Origin: Apostichopus parvimensis
Lineage: Eukaryota > Echinodermata > Holothuroidea > Aspidochirotida > Stichopodidae
NCBI GenBank assembly: GCA_000934455.1
Contig: KN884063.1
Location: 120,305 to 184,304 of the forward strand
DNA: 64,000 bases
Direction: 5' to 3'
Both the position numbers and the translations under genes were made by a program. Below are positions 61,535-64,000 of this stretch, in pieces; within the stretch, counting starts at the first letter, position 1, and every line of letters begins with the position of its first letter. The notes under the pieces are model-generated. The model was not told where the DNA came from. It searched no databases and saw only the letters and a program-made list of their open reading frames with translations.

Positions 61535-63880
61535 TCCCTCAGAATGTTATCTAGTTATTCTGACAGATAAACATTGCCGGCTAATACTTGGTGACGAGAG
61601 GCATCAGAGAATAATAATGGTGAAGTTTCAACCGGAGAGAAACCAAACAAATATTTGAATCTACTTGTCGACCAGATGCATGGAAGAATGAAATGTTACA
61701 CCTTCAACTGTAGTCAAAACATTTTTCTAATCTGTTTGGTAATCACTGGTGCAAGGAGGATTAGTATGTTAACATTTTAATCGTGAAACTGGAGTGGAAA
61801 CTAAAGAGAGCAGAAAGTGTCCTGGAATGTCTTTATTGGGTCTGTGGTACTCTAAGAATGTAAATTAGGAAAGACCAGATGCCATGTTATTGATGAAAAA
61901 AAGGAGAAAAAAGGAGAAAAAATTAACCCAAGTAGGTAGATCAGCAGTTGAATATTTACACATTGCATTGGTGCTTTTCTTTGGTTCTCCTACAACCAAA
62001 TATCCCTGAATACTAATTATGTATTACATCATGTTATACAGTCTATATACAGCAAACATCTTTGTAGCAGTTAGCTAAAAAGTTTTAATTTGTAGACTTA
62101 ATACAGCTCTGTCTTTACCCAATTCTTCAATGCATATCGAACTAGGTTATATGTAACCTAATGTATGAACCAGTCACATGTAGATGTAAATGTGTGAACA
62201 GAATTTAAATGTTTGGAAATATAACGATGGGGTTGAAATTTTTAGAAACTTTTAGGAATCATGTCTGAAAAGGGATCACCTAGACAAAACAGGTGATTTG
62301 TTTCAAAAAACATTCTGCATCACTAATGTTGGAAACCACATCCGGTTTGCAGTTTGCAATTTGTGTAGATATAATTGTATCTTTAATATAAGTTTGTGCA
62401 AATTATGCATGTTCCTGGCAACATAAACAGAGAGTAACATCATGGTGGCATGGTATTTTTCATACAAAATTGTTTATCCAATGAGGGTGATCCTAACAAA
62501 AATTGTCAGATTGCACCATCCCTTTGCATTTCTTAGATTATAGGAAGATTTAATTGGCCAAATCAAGTTACCCAGAAAGTGGAACAACTACGTAAAGATA
62601 GCAAGTTATAGAGATGGAGTTTTTAACTAGCAATGAGGACTTATTTTGTGTTCTCACTTTGTCTGCCACAAGACATCTCATTAGTCACTTTGAGGGTCAT
62701 TGCTATTACTGGTAAATGTGAGCTGGCTCAAAATTTCCTTTTTCAAAAGAACATCCAGTAGGTTATGGCCCTCCACATTGATTTCCAAGGCATAGAAATG
62801 GGTAATTATTTAGAGAATAACATTTTTCACAACAGAATATGATTTGAGACTGTTGTTGATGTTTGATCATGAGTGACCATAATTTGACCTTTAGCATATT
62901 TTGGGGTTCAAGTTATATGGATGGCCTTTTAGGGTCAAACTGTGATGGTGCAAAACAGTCAGAACAACCCCACATATATTATCCTTATATGTAACAGGTC
63001 TACAATGATGACTTTTCTCCAGTGTCTTTGGTAAGTTTAGTTCACTCTCTACATGAGTAGGATGTTCTGTGAAGTATGGAACCTTGTATAAAACATATAT
63101 CCATAATTTTATTCTTCAGTAAATGAAACCCAGAAAATACTTGTAAAGAACATTAAATTGTAAAATTGAAAAATAAGTGTTTTGTAGAAAACTTTGTCAA
63201 CTAGTGTGGCCGATTGGAGAATGCATTGTGTGCCTGGTTTTCTTTATATCTTTCTGATATATATATTTATTTTTTCACTTTTATTGGGGTACTTTATTAT
63301 TGAAATATAAATTGTTTAATCTACTGAGCAAGAGATTGTTTTAATTTATGTGCTATGCTCTTCAATCTTCCTAACCCACTTTCCCATGTTTGATTGGATG
63401 AAGAAAATATAGTTTTTACTTTTTGTGCAGTTTGTCCCATAACTTCATGGTCAATAGTTCACAAATTTGCCCACATTGTTATATGCAAATTAGGCTGGGT
63501 ACATCTGCTTAAAAAAATTGTAGTTTTGAAAGTAAAAGGTACACTAAGAGTGGACTAAATGACATTGCTTATTCAGTTCATATGTATATGATGATTACTG
63601 AAGTATGCAAATACTGTCCAGCTAGGTTGTGTCTCCATTGTCGAGGTCAATAGCTGGTTCATGGATCGGCTGGACGAATTCCAATTCAAGCTCTTGTACA
63701 AGTTTACATGCGATCACATTGCACTGCATGAAATATAATGTTTGGCAATATGATTGCTATGCCACTCAGGCTATGCCCGGTTGTATAACTAGGTAAGGCT
63801 TGGGTTAGTTTCAAGGTGTTTCGACGACAAATAAGTAGCTGTGACATACTTCCGTTTCCAAGAGCCAATTAAGAACCAAA
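61535..63880. other. POLR1H 3' UTR and downstream noncoding sequence
   Basis: A/T-rich with no recognised exon. I found no clear AATAAA close to the stop; an ATTAAA near 63150 is the nearest variant noted. The 3' end of the transcript is therefore undetermined. Confidence 0.45.
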
Positions 63881-64000
63881 GGCACAGTGATTCAAACACT
63901 TGGTATTGCATTCTTAGTGTTTCCATTACGTATCAATGGCACAGTGATTCAAACATTTTGTATTGTATGCTGAGTGTATAACTTACGTATCAATGGCACA
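63881..64000 (+). repeat. 57-bp tandem repeat running off the window end
   Basis: GGCACAGTGATTCAAACA recurs at 63881 and 63938, and a third copy starts at 63995 and is cut by the window edge. The array may extend further. Confidence 0.85.

Overview
The window is an A+T-rich animal nuclear sequence with long introns, short exons, GT-AG splice sites and many interspersed repeats. The two recognisable genes are metazoan, and the repeat mix (CR1/L2-type LINEs, hAT and Mutator-like MITEs, tRNA-derived SINEs, TAGGCCTA-rich segments) suggests a marine deuterostome invertebrate. An echinoderm is the best guess, but that is inference and no marker fixes the species.

Layout. Positions 1-35 kb hold no protein gene I can establish. 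They carry two copies of one hAT-like MITE (1821-2153 and 29958-30296), a second hAT MITE with perfect 8-bp target duplications (31174-31641), a SINE inserted into another SINE (12.4-13.1 kb), a 180-bp tandem repeat (32.6-33.1 kb), and a foldback Mutator-like MITE with arms of about 245 bp and a 9-bp target duplication (33813-34570). Several minus-strand signals there (splice donors in CpG-containing context near 28.1 and 16.3 kb, a CRE plus TATA at 25.3 kb, a possible exon at 22.15-22.28 kb) hint at a minus-strand gene whose body I could not assemble.

Three genes occupy the right half. A small plus-strand gene (35677-38466, three coding exons, 96 aa) has a product I do not recognise. FIP1L1, the Fip1 subunit of the CPSF cleavage/polyadenylation factor, is complete on the minus strand (54279-42366). 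Its 16 coding exons join in frame to 643 aa. POLR1H (RPA12/ZNRD1), the small zinc-ribbon subunit of RNA polymerase I, is complete on the plus strand (57359-61534, four exons, 120 aa). A young 5'-truncated CR1-like LINE of about 2.2 kb lies in its second intron, flanked by a 10-bp target duplication.

The 96-aa gene and FIP1L1 converge. FIP1L1 and POLR1H diverge across about 3.1 kb that contains a decayed LINE fragment. FIP1 acts in mRNA 3'-end formation and RPA12 in rRNA synthesis; I see no functional link beyond their being housekeeping genes. No convincing novel system was found. The most interesting items are the unidentified 96-aa gene with two possible first exons, the possible hidden minus-strand gene, the foldback MITE, and an A/T minisatellite abutting the last 3' splice site of FIP1L1.
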